This document shows positions 16,885 to 24,714 of a stretch of 64,000 nt of DNA, in pieces (within the stretch, counting starts at the first letter, position 1; each line of letters opens with the position of its first letter). A model generated the notes under the pieces. It was not told where the DNA came from and searched no databases. It saw only the letters and a list, made by a program, of their open reading frames with translations. The translations under genes were made by a program, and so were the position numbers. Source of the stretch: Streptomyces sp. ISL-1 (GTDB lineage Bacteria > Actinomycetota > Actinomycetes > Streptomycetales > Streptomycetaceae); assembly GCF_018614585.1 (NCBI RefSeq), contig NZ_JAGGOI010000040.1, forward strand, positions 124,001 to 188,000, written 5' to 3'.

Positions 16885-18150
16885 TCAGGCCACCGAGTGG
16901 AAGAGCGCCGACGCCTCGCCCCGAGAGGCGACCCCCAGCTTGGTCAGGATGTTCGCGACATGGAACTTCACCGTCGACTCGCTGATGTGCAGCTCCTGCG
17001 CGATCACCCGGTTGCGGTGCCCCCGGGCCAGATGCCTGAGCACCTCCAGCTCCCGCGCCCCCAGCGAGCGGAGCGGATCGGCGGGCGAGGTGTCCGGTGC
17101 CCCCAGCGGGATCGTCGCCGTGACCGTCGTGCCCCAGCCGGGCACCGCGTCGATATCCAGCCGCCCGCCCAGCGCTTCGAGGCGCTCGCCGACCCGGCTC
17201 GGGCCGAACGTGCAGGTGGACAGTTCACCCGGGCCGTCGTCCCGTACCGTCGCGCGCAGTTCGCCGTTGGTGAGGTGCCAGCCGACATGGATCCGGCCCA
17301 CCGCGTCCTGTTCGAGAGCGGTCAGCAGTACCGCCCGTACGATCGCGCGCGCCGCGTGCGCCACATCGGCGGCCAGCGGCCGCGCGGAGTCGGGCGCGCC
17401 CAGCTCGAGACGGACCGGGCTGTAGCGCACCAGCGGCCGCAGCGAGTCCGCGAGCCGGGCGAAGGCCTGCCCGGCGGGCTCCTCGGCGACCGCCTGGTCC
17501 CTCTCCGTCTCGGCCCGCAGTTCGACCAGCGCATTGACGGCAAGGTCGACGGCGGCCGCGCGGGCGGCCGCGTCGTCGAGGCCCCGGCCGCGCAGTACGC
17601 CGAGCAGCCCGGACAGCGCGGTGGCATGCGTCTCGGTCAGCTCGGCGATCACCCTCGCGCGCTCCCCGGCGGCGGCCCGCGACTGGGCCAGCGTGCCCGG
17701 CACGGCCTCGGTGGCGAGCCGGTCGAAGTGACTGGTCACCAGATCCCACATGGCCTGGACGACGGCGGTGTCCGGCCCGGCGATCGCGACGTTCTCGCTG
17801 CGTACGAGCACCAGCAGCGCCCCGCGCGGCGTCGCGTCGCTGGCCACCGCGAGCACCGGGTGCTCGTCCCCGCCGATCCTGGCCGTGCCCTGCCAGGGCT
17901 GCCCGGCCGGCACCGAGGCGACCAGCGGGTGCAGGTCGGCCGTGGTGATCCGCCCGGCCAGAGAGCCCTCGCCGTACGTCTTGAACGGGGAGTGCGCGCA
18001 GTGCGTGGACAGTTCGGCCGCGGCCAGATGCGGAATGAGCCGGTCCAGGGTCGCGGACAGCCGCGGCAGGATCTGGCCGAGCGGCTGACGGATCACTTCG
18101 TGGGCGGCGGCCAGGGCGGACGCGGCGGGCACGGATCCGGTGAGTTCCAT
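16885..18150 (-). CDS. LuxR-type regulator with GAF-like and degenerate histidine-kinase core
   Basis: A 421-residue protein. An N-terminal sensor-like region (about 1-150) is followed by a HisKA_3-like helix, an ATPase module (TVRDDGPGEL as N/G1 box, RLEALGGRLDIDAVPGWGTT as G2) and a C-terminal LuxR helix-turn-helix (RELEVLRHLARGHRNRVIAQ, then ISESTVKFHVANILTKLGV). The H-box reads ERARVIAELTETHATALSGL where canonical kinases have ELHD: the phosphoacceptor His is Thr. This suggests an ATP-binding one-component regulator rather than a kinase. A much longer same-frame extension upstream is antisense to other genes and is not coding. Confidence 0.87.
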   Translation of the reverse strand: MELTGSVPAASALAAAHEVIRQPLGQILPRLSATLDRLIPHLAAAELSTHCAHSPFKTYGEGSLAGRITTADLHPLVASVPAGQPWQGTARIGGDEHPVLAVASDATPRGALLVLVRSENVAIAGPDTAVVQAMWDLVTSHFDRLATEAVPGTLAQSRAAAGERARVIAELTETHATALSGLLGVLRGRGLDDAAARAAAVDLAVNALVELRAETERDQAVAEEPAGQAFARLADSLRPLVRYSPVRLELGAPDSARPLAADVAHAARAIVRAVLLTALEQDAVGRIHVGWHLTNGELRATVRDDGPGELSTCTFGPSRVGERLEALGGRLDIDAVPGWGTTVTATIPLGAPDTSPADPLRSLGARELEVLRHLARGHRNRVIAQELHISESTVKFHVANILTKLGVASRGEASALFHSVA

Positions 18151-18276
18151 AGCGGCCAGCGTACGACTCGGACCGGTGCGAGCGGCTGTTCCTTCGGCCA
18201 GGTCGAACCGTCCGAAAGACGGGCCGGTCCTGGCCCGTCGGCGATGGAAGGTTGATTCCGGCGGAAGGAGCCAGAC

Positions 18277-19182
18277 ATGGAAGCGATCGTTTTCGAAGAG
18301 TTCGGCGGACCAGAGGTGCTGCACCTCGCCGAGGCCGAGGAGCCGCACGCCGGACACGGCCAGGTGCGCGTCAGGGTCAAGACCGCGGGCGTCAACCCGG
18401 TCGACTACAAGATCCGTCACGGCTGGATGCAGGAGGTCGTCCCGACCCCGCTGCCCGCGATTCCCGGCGTGGAGTTCGCCGGGATCGTCGACGAGGTCGG
18501 CGAGGGCGTGACGGCGGCGGTCGGCGACGAGGTCGTGGGGTGGACCACCACCGGCGCGTATGCGCAGTACGCCCTGGCCGAGTCCTTCGTGCCCAAGCCG
18601 GCCGGCCTCGACTGGGCCGACGCAGCCGCGCTGCCGGTCGCGACCGAGACCGCCCAGCGGGTGCTCGACCTGCTCGGTGTGCGGGCCGGCGAGACGCTGC
18701 TGGTGCACGGGGCCGCGGGCGCGGTCGGCACGGCGGCCACACAGCTCGCCGTGGCGGCCGGTGCCAAGGTCATCGGCACTGCGTCCCCGGCCCGCCACGA
18801 CTACCTGCGCGAGCTGGGCGCGACTCCGGTGGCGTACGGCGAAGGGCTGGTCGCCAGGGTTCGCGACGTCGCACCCGAGGGTGTGGACGCGGTTTTCGAC
18901 ACGGCGGGCAAGGGCGCGCTGCCGGACTCGATCGAGCTGCGCGGCGGCACGACCGACCGGATCATCACGATCGCGGATCCGGAGGCGGCCGCGCACGGAG
19001 TGACGTTCTCGGCGGGCATGGTCGAGAACCCGGAGATCGCCCTCGCCGAGCATGTAGGGCTGGCGGCGGACGGCAGGCTCCGGATCCCGGTCGTGGGGGT
19101 CTTCCCGCTGGCGGAGGCGGCCAAGGCACAGGCGCTGAGCGAGACGGGTCATGCAGGGGGAAAGCTTGTGGTCACTCCGTAG
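18277..19182 (+). CDS. NADPH:quinone oxidoreductase-like protein (zinc-free MDR family)
   Basis: A 301-residue medium-chain dehydrogenase/reductase without catalytic zinc ligands. Seen: the GroES-like N-terminal half (KTAGVNPVDYKIRHGW, PGVEFAGIVDEVGEGV) and the nucleotide-binding motif VHGAAGAVGTAATQLAVAAG (AxxGxxG). Such enzymes reduce quinones or enones with NADPH. AAGGAG lies nine bases before the ATG. It is transcribed away from the LuxR-type gene with a 126-bp shared promoter region. Confidence 0.9.
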   Translation: MEAIVFEEFGGPEVLHLAEAEEPHAGHGQVRVRVKTAGVNPVDYKIRHGWMQEVVPTPLPAIPGVEFAGIVDEVGEGVTAAVGDEVVGWTTTGAYAQYALAESFVPKPAGLDWADAAALPVATETAQRVLDLLGVRAGETLLVHGAAGAVGTAATQLAVAAGAKVIGTASPARHDYLRELGATPVAYGEGLVARVRDVAPEGVDAVFDTAGKGALPDSIELRGGTTDRIITIADPEAAAHGVTFSAGMVENPEIALAEHVGLAADGRLRIPVVGVFPLAEAAKAQALSETGHAGGKLVVTP

Positions 19183-19281
19183 CGGGCGACCTCGGTGACC
19201 ACCGGTCCCACGTCCTTCCACCTCCGTCGGCCTCTCTAGGATCGAGCAAGTTTGTTCGAGCTGAGGCAGGGGTGGGGAATC

Positions 19282-19950
19282 GTGGTACGAGGTCGAGGTC
19301 TCAGACGCGGCGTGGGCGCGGGGCTGGTCCCGGCGGTGCTCGTGATGGGGGTGCTGAGCGGCTGTTCGTCGGACCCGGAGCCGGACCGGCCGACGGGTGC
19401 CGCGAAGAGCCAGGCCAAGGACGGGGCGAAGAGCGCCGCGAAGACCGGGACGCCGGCCGCGGCCAAGGGGGGCACGGTCGGGGGCGCGGGTTCGCCGTGC
19501 GCACTGCCCGTCTCGTTCGACCTCGCGGCGGGATGGAAGCCGCAGGCCGTCAAGGACGACACCGAGTTCGGGCTGACCCGGCAGGGTCCCGTGACCCTCG
19601 TCTGCGAGATCGACGCCAAGCCCACCGGAAACATCGGCTTCCTGCGCATATGGACCGGTGGCCGCAGCGGTGACGATCCACGCAAGGCTCTCGAAGCGTT
19701 CGTCGCGGAGGAGGCAAAGGACCGGGACAAGGTGGCGTACGCCGGGACCAAGGCGGGCGAGTACGCCGCCACCGAGGTGACCTACCTCAACACCAACGAG
19801 TTCCTGGATGCGCCCAAGAAGGAGCGGGCTTTCGCCTTCACCACCCCCAAGGGCGTGGTCGTCGTGCATCTCGGCGGACTGGACAACGAGGAGCACGAGG
19901 GGATGCTCCCGGCGTACGAGCTGGCGAAGAAGAGCGTGCGCGGCGCCTGA
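19282..19950 (+). CDS. Secreted lipoprotein of unknown function
   Basis: A 222-residue lipoprotein. The GTG at 19282 gives a signal peptide with an RGRGLRR basic head, a hydrophobic core VPAVLVMGVL and lipobox LSGC, so Cys about residue 28 would be lipidated. A disordered Ala/Lys/Gly linker follows, then a compact domain resembling the lipoprotein/LpqN-like fold seen in actinobacteria (FDLAAGWKPQAV, LVCEIDAKPTGNIGFLRIW). No catalytic motif is visible. Confidence 0.85.
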   Translation: MVRGRGLRRGVGAGLVPAVLVMGVLSGCSSDPEPDRPTGAAKSQAKDGAKSAAKTGTPAAAKGGTVGGAGSPCALPVSFDLAAGWKPQAVKDDTEFGLTRQGPVTLVCEIDAKPTGNIGFLRIWTGGRSGDDPRKALEAFVAEEAKDRDKVAYAGTKAGEYAATEVTYLNTNEFLDAPKKERAFAFTTPKGVVVVHLGGLDNEEHEGMLPAYELAKKSVRGA

Positions 19951-20062
19951 CGGCCCGGAGCGTGCTCGGTGCCGGGCGGCGCGGAGCGTGCTCGCCGGCG
20001 GGTCCGCCTCCGTACGGGCCGCCCGAGGTGCCCGATCGCCGCGGCGCTGCGAGGCTCGTTGC

Positions 20063-20902
20063 ATGCGAGTGGCACTGGCCCAGACCGACTGCGTACTGGG
20101 CGATGTGGATGCGAATCTCAAGACGGCCCGTGAGCAGATAGAGCAGGCCGTCGCCCAGGGCTCCGACCTCGTCGTCTTCCCCGAGCTGAGTCTGCACGGC
20201 TATCACCTGGGCGCGCTGACGCGCGACACCTCGGTGGAGGCACGCGATCCGCGGCTGCTGAAGCTGGGGACGTACGGCGCGGACGTGATGGCCGGATTCC
20301 ACGAGCACACCGCGATGCGGGCGTTCAACGCCTGCGCGTACTACAGCGGCGGTGAACTCGTGCACACCCATCGGAAGTTGTATTTGCCCAACTATCTGGC
20401 CTGGGAGGAGCGCAAGCACGTCAGCCCCGGCCAGTTGCTGCGGGCGTACGACCTGCCGCGCGGTGCCGGTCGCGCGGCCACGCTGATCTGCAACGACGCC
20501 TGGCAGCCGGTGCTGCCGTGGCTCGCCGTGCAGGACGGGGCCGAGGTCCTGTTCGTAACGGCGAACAGCGCCGCGAGCCTCGATCCGGAGGCGATGGACA
20601 CGGGCCTGTACTGGGACAGTCTGCTCGCCTACACGGCTCGGATGATGCAGTGCTGGGTCGTCTTCGTGAACCGGGTGGGGAGCGAGAACGGGGCGTCGTT
20701 CTGGGGTGGATCACGGGTGGTCGACCCGCGTGGGGCGGTGGTCGCCCAGGCTCCCAAGTGGGAGCCGGGGCTCGTCACCGTGGACATCGACGCTCATGAG
20801 GCGCGTCGGCAGCGGCGGGCGGTGCCGCTGGTGGCGGAGGCGCGCCTGGGGCTGATCGACCGCGAGGTGCGCCGTCTGATCGACGAGGGCGGCGACAGCT
20901 AG
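20063..20902 (+). CDS. Carbon-nitrogen hydrolase (nitrilase superfamily)
   Basis: A 279-residue amidase-type member of the nitrilase superfamily. The Glu-Lys-Cys triad is present: E41 in VVFPELSLHGY, K105 in HTHRKLYLPNY and C143 in LICNDAWQP. The Trp after the nucleophile region and the TLICNDAW pattern resemble bacterial N-carbamoyl- or aliphatic-amide hydrolases, but the substrate is uncertain. The ATG at 20063 opens directly with MRVALAQTDC; only a weak GAGG lies upstream. Confidence 0.9.
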   Translation: MRVALAQTDCVLGDVDANLKTAREQIEQAVAQGSDLVVFPELSLHGYHLGALTRDTSVEARDPRLLKLGTYGADVMAGFHEHTAMRAFNACAYYSGGELVHTHRKLYLPNYLAWEERKHVSPGQLLRAYDLPRGAGRAATLICNDAWQPVLPWLAVQDGAEVLFVTANSAASLDPEAMDTGLYWDSLLAYTARMMQCWVVFVNRVGSENGASFWGGSRVVDPRGAVVAQAPKWEPGLVTVDIDAHEARRQRRAVPLVAEARLGLIDREVRRLIDEGGDS

Positions 20903-20912
20903 CCCGGGCCGT

Positions 20913-20965
20913 CCGGCGGCCGGTTCGTCCTCAATCGCCGGACGGGCTGAAAGTCCGGCCGCCGG
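20913..20965. terminator. Hairpin containing a Streptomyces-type dispersed intergenic repeat
   Basis: CCGGCGGCCGG at 20913-20923 pairs perfectly with CCGGCCGCCGG at 20955-20965. The loop carries CCTCAATCGCCGGACGGG, a word I recognise as very common between Streptomyces genes. It sits just after the hydrolase stop and probably ends its transcript. Confidence 0.6.
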
Positions 20966-21009
20966 CGGCGTCCTCGGAGCCTGCCCCGGCCCATGGGATC
21001 ATCGGAGGC

Positions 21010-22131
21010 GTGAGCACAGTCGGTACGGTCGAGAAGGCGTTCGCGGCTGCGCTGTACGCAGATGGCCACGAAGGGCTCGACACCGGCGCCTCCCTGCTGG
21101 CCGCCGATCCGTCCGCCGACGCGGAACTGAGGCTGCGCGGCGAGGAGTTCGTACGCCGGGCCTGGGAGCGGGGCTGGCAGCCCGCCGATGTCGTACGGAT
21201 CATCCGGCGTGACCTCGGTGAGGCGCATGAGCGGCTGGTCGCCGGGCTGATCGCGGGGGAGAGCGGGCGCTACGCACATCTCGCCCCACGCTGGCGGGCC
21301 CAGCTCGACGAGCTGAAGCAGGCCCCTCACACCGCGGACCGCTTCTCGTACGCCGGCGCCGTGCTGGAGCTCTACCGGCTGCTGGTCCGGCTGCCCTCGA
21401 TCGAACCGGTGGGGCCCGTCCCCGGCGCACCGTTCACCGCGGAGCCCTCCGCGCACGAGCCGCGCATGCTGACCCGCATCCGCGCCCTGCTCGCCAAGGC
21501 CGAAGCGACCGGCTATCCCGAGGAGGCGGAGGCGCTCACCGCAAAGGCCCAGGAGCTGATGGCCCGCTACAGCGTCGACGAGGCCCTGCTCGCCGCCCGG
21601 ACACACCGTCCCGACGCCCCCGCGGCCTGCAGAATCGGCGTGGATGCCCCGTACGAGACGGCGAAGGCGATCCTTCTCGACGCGGTCGCCTCCGCGAACC
21701 GCTGCCGCGCGGTGTGGAACAGCGCCTTCGGCTTCTCGACGGTCGTCGGCTTCGAGGCCGATCTGGATGGCGTCGAGCTGCTGTACACCTCGCTGCTGGT
21801 GCAGGGGACGGCGGCGATGACCCGCGCGGAGGCGGTCCAGCGTGCCGGCGGCCGCAAGCGTACGAAGACCTTCCGGCAGTCGTTCCTGATGGCGTACGCC
21901 CACCGGCTCGGCGAACGGCTCGCGGCGGTGGCGGAAGAAGTGGTGACCGCGGACCTGCTGCCGGTGCTGGCATCGCGGGATGTGGCGGTCACGGACCGCG
22001 CGGAGGAGATGTTCCCGCAGACGACCACCACGCGGGTCCGCGGCGTGACGGACGAGGCGGGCTGGACCCACGGCACGGCGGCGGCGGACAGCGCACAGGT
22101 GTCGAAGACTCACCCGCGCATCACGCCCTGA
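21010..22131 (+). CDS. DUF2786 domain-containing protein
   Basis: A 373-residue protein with a central DUF2786 signature, MLTRIRALLAKAEATGYPEE followed by AEALTAKAQELMARYSVDEAL, near residues 155-195. The C-terminal half has the SprT-like/'DUF7168' style core found with DUF2786 (YETAKAILLDAVASANRCRA, GFSTVVGFEADLDGVELLYTS). Biochemical role unknown; the family is frequent in phages and actinobacteria. The GTG at 21010 has GGAGGC directly upstream. It converges on the secreted-protein gene across a shared terminator. Confidence 0.85.
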   Translation: MSTVGTVEKAFAAALYADGHEGLDTGASLLAADPSADAELRLRGEEFVRRAWERGWQPADVVRIIRRDLGEAHERLVAGLIAGESGRYAHLAPRWRAQLDELKQAPHTADRFSYAGAVLELYRLLVRLPSIEPVGPVPGAPFTAEPSAHEPRMLTRIRALLAKAEATGYPEEAEALTAKAQELMARYSVDEALLAARTHRPDAPAACRIGVDAPYETAKAILLDAVASANRCRAVWNSAFGFSTVVGFEADLDGVELLYTSLLVQGTAAMTRAEAVQRAGGRKRTKTFRQSFLMAYAHRLGERLAAVAEEVVTADLLPVLASRDVAVTDRAEEMFPQTTTTRVRGVTDEAGWTHGTAAADSAQVSKTHPRITP

Positions 22132-22133
22132 GA

Positions 22134-22169
22134 GGGCCCCTGCCCCACCCGGAGGCCGGGCAGGGACCC
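22134..22169. terminator. Bidirectional terminator between convergent genes
   Basis: GGGCCCCTGCCC (22134-22145) and GGGCAGGGACCC (22158-22169) form a 12-bp stem with one mismatch, placed exactly between two convergent stop codons. Confidence 0.7.
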
Positions 22170-22174
22170 GTGGA

Positions 22175-22849
22175 TCAGCGCTGCTGGACGAACGCCCTGC
22201 CGGTGTGGGCGTCGGCGGCGCAGGACTTCTTCTCCTGAGCCGTTATCTTGCGGCTCTTGACGACCACCGCGTTGCTCGTGCCGTCCGTGCCGTTCTTGGC
22301 CGGGCCGGTGATGGTGTCCTCGAAGAACCAGTAGTAGTGGTCCCACTTGGGGCTGTCGTAGTGGGTCTGCCAGGTGCCGGAGACCTGCTGCATCACCTGG
22401 GCGCGGGATATCCAGCCCACTTCACCCGGCTTCACCGTCATGTTCAGGGAGCTGCTCTCCGAGTGGGTGCTCGACCAGCTGTGGCTGTAGCTCGCCGTCA
22501 CACTCAGGTCCACGATGCCCGCGATCTTGCCGCCCGCCGTGACCGAGACGCCGACCGAGTCGGTCGAGCCCACGGTGTCATTCCAGGTCATGGACTGAGT
22601 GGCGTCCGAGGTACTGCAGTTGAAGAGGGAGTCGGAGACCTGTCGGAACTCGCCGAGGTACGCGTCGCCGAGCTTGGGGGAGTTGAAGGTGCACTTGCCC
22701 TCGCCCGAGCCGCAGTCGGCCATGAGCTGCTCCCGGGTCGGCTGCTCTTCGGCGGCCGCGGGCAGGGTGGTCGCCGCCGCGATTCCGCATGCCGCCACCG
22801 TCATGGCCAGTAACCGGCCGCCGTGCCGCATGGCGCTGTTCATCTTCAT
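22175..22849 (-). CDS. Secreted protein with a Ser/Thr-rich amphipathic core (possible beta-pore fold)
   Basis: A 224-residue secreted protein with a clear Sec signal (RHGGRLLAMTVAACGIAAAT, cleavage after AAA near residue 32). The mature part has Cys residues in MADCGSGEGKCTF, LFNCSTS and KKSCAAD that could form disulphides. The middle has long alternating Ser/Thr/hydrophobic strands (SVGVSVTAGGKIAG, VDLSVTASYSHSWSSTHSES). That pattern recalls the membrane-inserting hairpin of aerolysin/ETX-type proteins, but this is only resemblance by eye. Start 22849 (MKMNSAMRH) was chosen over 22843. It is not part of an operon. Confidence 0.78.
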   Translation of the reverse strand: MKMNSAMRHGGRLLAMTVAACGIAAATTLPAAAEEQPTREQLMADCGSGEGKCTFNSPKLGDAYLGEFRQVSDSLFNCSTSDATQSMTWNDTVGSTDSVGVSVTAGGKIAGIVDLSVTASYSHSWSSTHSESSSLNMTVKPGEVGWISRAQVMQQVSGTWQTHYDSPKWDHYYWFFEDTITGPAKNGTDGTSNAVVVKSRKITAQEKKSCAADAHTGRAFVQQR

Positions 22850-23057
22850 CCTGGTGCCTTTCGCGTTGTGCAGTGGGGAGTCGGTGAACGTAACGACGCG
22901 GTACGGGACTTGAGGCCTCGCGATGCCACGTCGGCGGTCACCGCCTGCCTGTGAGGCTGTCCCAACAGCCCCTGCAGCCACACCAAGAAAGCGCAAAGTT
23001 GTAGTTGAGGGTGAAACCGCCGACTGCGGAGGCCGGCCCGCTCACGTCCCCGCGCCT

Positions 23058-23117
23058 CAACAACGACCTCAACAACGACATCAACAACGACGTCAACAAC
23101 GACCTCAACGACGACGG
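23058..23117. repeat. 12-bp tandem repeat, five units
   Basis: Five consecutive 12-mers of the form CAACAACGACnT (nT = CT, AT, GT, CT; the last unit diverges) occupy 23058-23117. The block abuts a terminator stem. Read in one + frame it gives (L/I/V)NND tetrapeptides. It is unusually poor in G+C for this window. Confidence 0.9.
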
Positions 23118-23147
23118 GCCTCGGACCCGTGAGGGTCCGAGGCCCGT
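23114..23147 (-). terminator. Terminator of the lipoprotein gene
   Basis: ACGGGCCTCGGACCC (23114-23128) and GGGTCCGAGGCCCGT (23133-23147) form a perfect 15-bp stem with a GTGA tetraloop, 16 bases after the stop of the leftward lipoprotein gene. Confidence 0.88.
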
Positions 23148-23162
23148 AACCGACGCCGTACG

Positions 23163-23633
23163 TCAGGGAGTCGGGATGCCCGTCGGCATACCGGTCGGCA
23201 GGCCCTCCGGCAGCTTGCCCGTCGCGGACTTGGTGAGCGTGTCCTTGGCGCCCGCGTCCCAGGAGATGACGAGGGTCTTGCCGTCGTTGGACTCGATCGT
23301 GCCCATCGTGCGGTCGGTGTTCCCGTCCGCGCACTTCAGCGACAGCATCGGCTTGCCCATCTCCGCCACCTCGCCGGTGCAGGCATGCCCGTCGGCGATG
23401 AGCACGGCCTTGGTCCCGGTGACGGCGAGGTCGACGGACTTGCCGTCGGTCTTGCCGGACCAGGCGCCCTCCATGTTCCCGCTGCCCGCGCCGCCGCCAC
23501 CCGCATCAGTGGGCGCGGCAGGCGCCTTGGCGTCCTTTCCCGCGTCGTCGCTTTCGTCGCTGCCGCAGCCGGTCAGCGCCAGAGCTGCGACGAGAGCCGC
23601 CGCGGCGACTGAAGTACGTACCCGCTTGTGCAC
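23163..23633 (-). CDS. Small secreted lipoprotein
   Basis: A 156-residue lipoprotein. From the GTG at 23633 the signal peptide reads KRVRTSVAAAALVAALAL with lipobox LTGC. A disordered Asp/Gly/Pro segment follows, then a compact beta domain (NMEGAWSGKTDGKSVDLAVT, AVLIADGHACTGEV) and a PEGLPTGMPTGIPTP tail with three tripeptide-like turns. GGGGGA precedes the start at good spacing. Function unknown. Confidence 0.85.
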   Translation of the reverse strand: MHKRVRTSVAAAALVAALALTGCGSDESDDAGKDAKAPAAPTDAGGGGAGSGNMEGAWSGKTDGKSVDLAVTGTKAVLIADGHACTGEVAEMGKPMLSLKCADGNTDRTMGTIESNDGKTLVISWDAGAKDTLTKSATGKLPEGLPTGMPTGIPTP

Positions 23634-23684
23634 TTGTCGGTCCCCCGTTGTCGGTTTCAAGGCCGGTTTCAAGACCGCGCCAAG

Positions 23685-23990
23685 CTACCAGGAGGACTTG
23701 CGAACTCCCGGGAGGAATCCGGCGTGTGCCTGCTCACGCAGCCGCACCCGCGAAAGGCCGAACTTCCGCAGATGCCCGCGCGGCCGGCCGTCCACGCTGT
23801 CCCGGTTGCGCACCCGCGTCGCGCTCGCGTCCCGCGGCTGGCGACGCAGTTCTGCCTGCGCGGCGGCCCGTTCGTCCGCGCTCGTGTCCCCGCGGCGGAT
23901 GATCTCCTTCAGCTCCGCACGCCGCTCGGCGTATCGCTCGACGACTTCCTTGCGCCGCTCATTGCGGGCGATCTTGCTCTTCTTTGCCAT
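23685..23990 (-). CDS. rpsN: 30S ribosomal protein S14, zinc-independent paralogue
   Basis: A 101-residue S14 of the long, zinc-free (C-) type: no CxxC pairs, with the typical start MAKKSKIARNERRK and end DSVDGRPRGHLRKFGLSRVR and LREQAHAGFLPGVRKSSW. It replaces the zinc-binding S14 when zinc is scarce. It is the second gene of a leftward pair: its ATG overlaps the stop of rpmB by one base (TGATG). Expression should come from the Zur-controlled promoter upstream of rpmB. Confidence 0.96.
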   Translation of the reverse strand: MAKKSKIARNERRKEVVERYAERRAELKEIIRRGDTSADERAAAQAELRRQPRDASATRVRNRDSVDGRPRGHLRKFGLSRVRLREQAHAGFLPGVRKSSW

Positions 23991-24226
23991 CAGACCTTCA
24001 CCCCGCGGGCGCGGATGCGGGCCACGGCGGCCTCGATCCCGATCGTGTCGACGGCTTTGATCGCGCGGGCGCTCAGCGTGAGCCGGACATTGCGGCCCTC
24101 GCTCGGCAGCCAGTAGCGCTTGCGCTGGATGTTGGGGTCGAAGCGGCGCGACGTGCGCCGGTGTGAGTGGGAGATGTTGTTGCCGAAGCCCGGCTGGGCG
24201 CCGGTCAGCTGGCAGTGGGCGGACAC
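23990..24226 (-). CDS. rpmB: 50S ribosomal protein L28, zinc-independent paralogue
   Basis: A 78-residue L28 (SAHCQLTGAQPGFGNNISHS, HRRTSRRFDPNIQRKRYWLP). It has one cysteine only, so it lacks the two CxxC knuckles of the zinc form. Start is GTG at 24226, with GAGAGG about nine bases upstream; a longer frame to 24433 would run across the Zur-like box and rpmG and was rejected. First gene of the leftward zinc-starvation operon. Confidence 0.95.
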   Translation of the reverse strand: MSAHCQLTGAQPGFGNNISHSHRRTSRRFDPNIQRKRYWLPSEGRNVRLTLSARAIKAVDTIGIEAAVARIRARGVKV

Positions 24227-24257
24227 AGGTGATTCACCTCTCGTCGACGGGAACCCA

Positions 24258-24292
24258 TTTGGTAATGGAAACCATTTCCATATACTAACCCC
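24258..24292 (+). promoter_or_regulatory. Leaderless promoter of rpmG
   Basis: TATACT at 24281-24286 is followed by exactly six bases and the rpmG ATG. A poor -35 (TTTGGT, 24258-24263) has a 17-bp spacer that contains the Zur-like box. No Shine-Dalgarno is present. Confidence 0.7.
24265..24281. promoter_or_regulatory. Zur-like operator between the zinc-free ribosomal operons
   Basis: ATGGAAA-CCA-TTTCCAT is a 17-bp palindrome whose core TGGAAACCATTTCCA resembles the streptomycete Zur consensus (TGAAAATGATTTTCA, from memory). It abuts the -10 TATACT (24281-24286) of rpmG and lies upstream of rpmB, so one repressor could close both operons when zinc is plentiful. Confidence 0.85.
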
Positions 24293-24457
24293 ATGGCCCG
24301 CAACGAACTCCGCCCGATCATCAAGCTCCGCTCCACCGCAGGCACCGGCTACACCTACGTGACCCGCAAGAACCGCCGTAACAACCCCGACCGCATGACG
24401 CTGCGCAAGTACGACCCGATGGTCGGCAAGCACGTCGAATTCCGAGAGGAGCGCTGA
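24293..24457 (+). CDS. rpmG: 50S ribosomal protein L33, zinc-independent paralogue
   Basis: A 54-residue L33 (MARNELRPIIKLRSTAGTGY, then TYVTRKNRRNNPDRMTLRKY). It has no cysteines, so it is the C- type that does without zinc. First gene of the rightward half of the zinc-starvation cluster, translated from a leaderless transcript under a Zur-like box. It ends eight bases before rpmE2. Confidence 0.95.
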   Translation: MARNELRPIIKLRSTAGTGYTYVTRKNRRNNPDRMTLRKYDPMVGKHVEFREER

Positions 24458-24465
24458 GCAGCGCG

Positions 24466-24714
24466 ATGAAGCCCGGTATCCATCCCCCGTACGGCCCCGT
24501 CGTCTTCCGCGACAAGGTCGCCGATTTCGCCATCCTCACCCGCTCAACCGCGACCAGCGAGAAGACGGTCGAGTGGGAGGACGGCAACACCTATCCCGTC
24601 ATCGACGTCGAGATCTCCTCCGCGAGCCACCCCTTCTATACGGGGACCGCGCGGGTGCTCGACACGGCCGGGCGGGTGGAGCGCTTCGAGCGGCGGTACG
24701 GAGGACGAGCGTGA
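24466..24714 (+). CDS. rpmE2: 50S ribosomal protein L31 type B (zinc-independent)
   Basis: An 82-residue type B L31: MKPGIHPPYGPVVFRDKVAD, a SASHPFYTG core and no CxxC. Type B L31 displaces zinc-bearing L31 from ribosomes during zinc limitation and so frees zinc. A GAGGAG inside the end of rpmG serves as its ribosome site. Its TGA overlaps the GTG of the next gene (GTGA). Confidence 0.96.
   Translation: MKPGIHPPYGPVVFRDKVADFAILTRSTATSEKTVEWEDGNTYPVIDVEISSASHPFYTGTARVLDTAGRVERFERRYGGRA

Larger units (their letters stand above)
22850..23162. other. Intergenic region with 12-bp repeats and terminator
   Basis: About 313 bases between two leftward secreted-protein genes. It holds the promoter of the right-hand end of the secreted-protein gene, a 12-bp tandem repeat block and a strong hairpin, both listed separately. 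No gene is supported. Confidence 0.5.

Noticed and set aside
18151..20121. Very long minus-strand extension of the LuxR-type gene frame (total 1078 codons)
   Set aside because: It runs antisense to three well-supported + genes (oxidoreductase, lipoprotein, hydrolase). The conserved start is at 18150. Long open antisense frames are expected at this GC content.
23005..23160. Small + strand gene encoding the (L/I/V)NND repeats
   Set aside because: No ribosome site or stop, and the frame runs through a terminator stem into the antisense of a lipoprotein; better explained as non-coding repeats.
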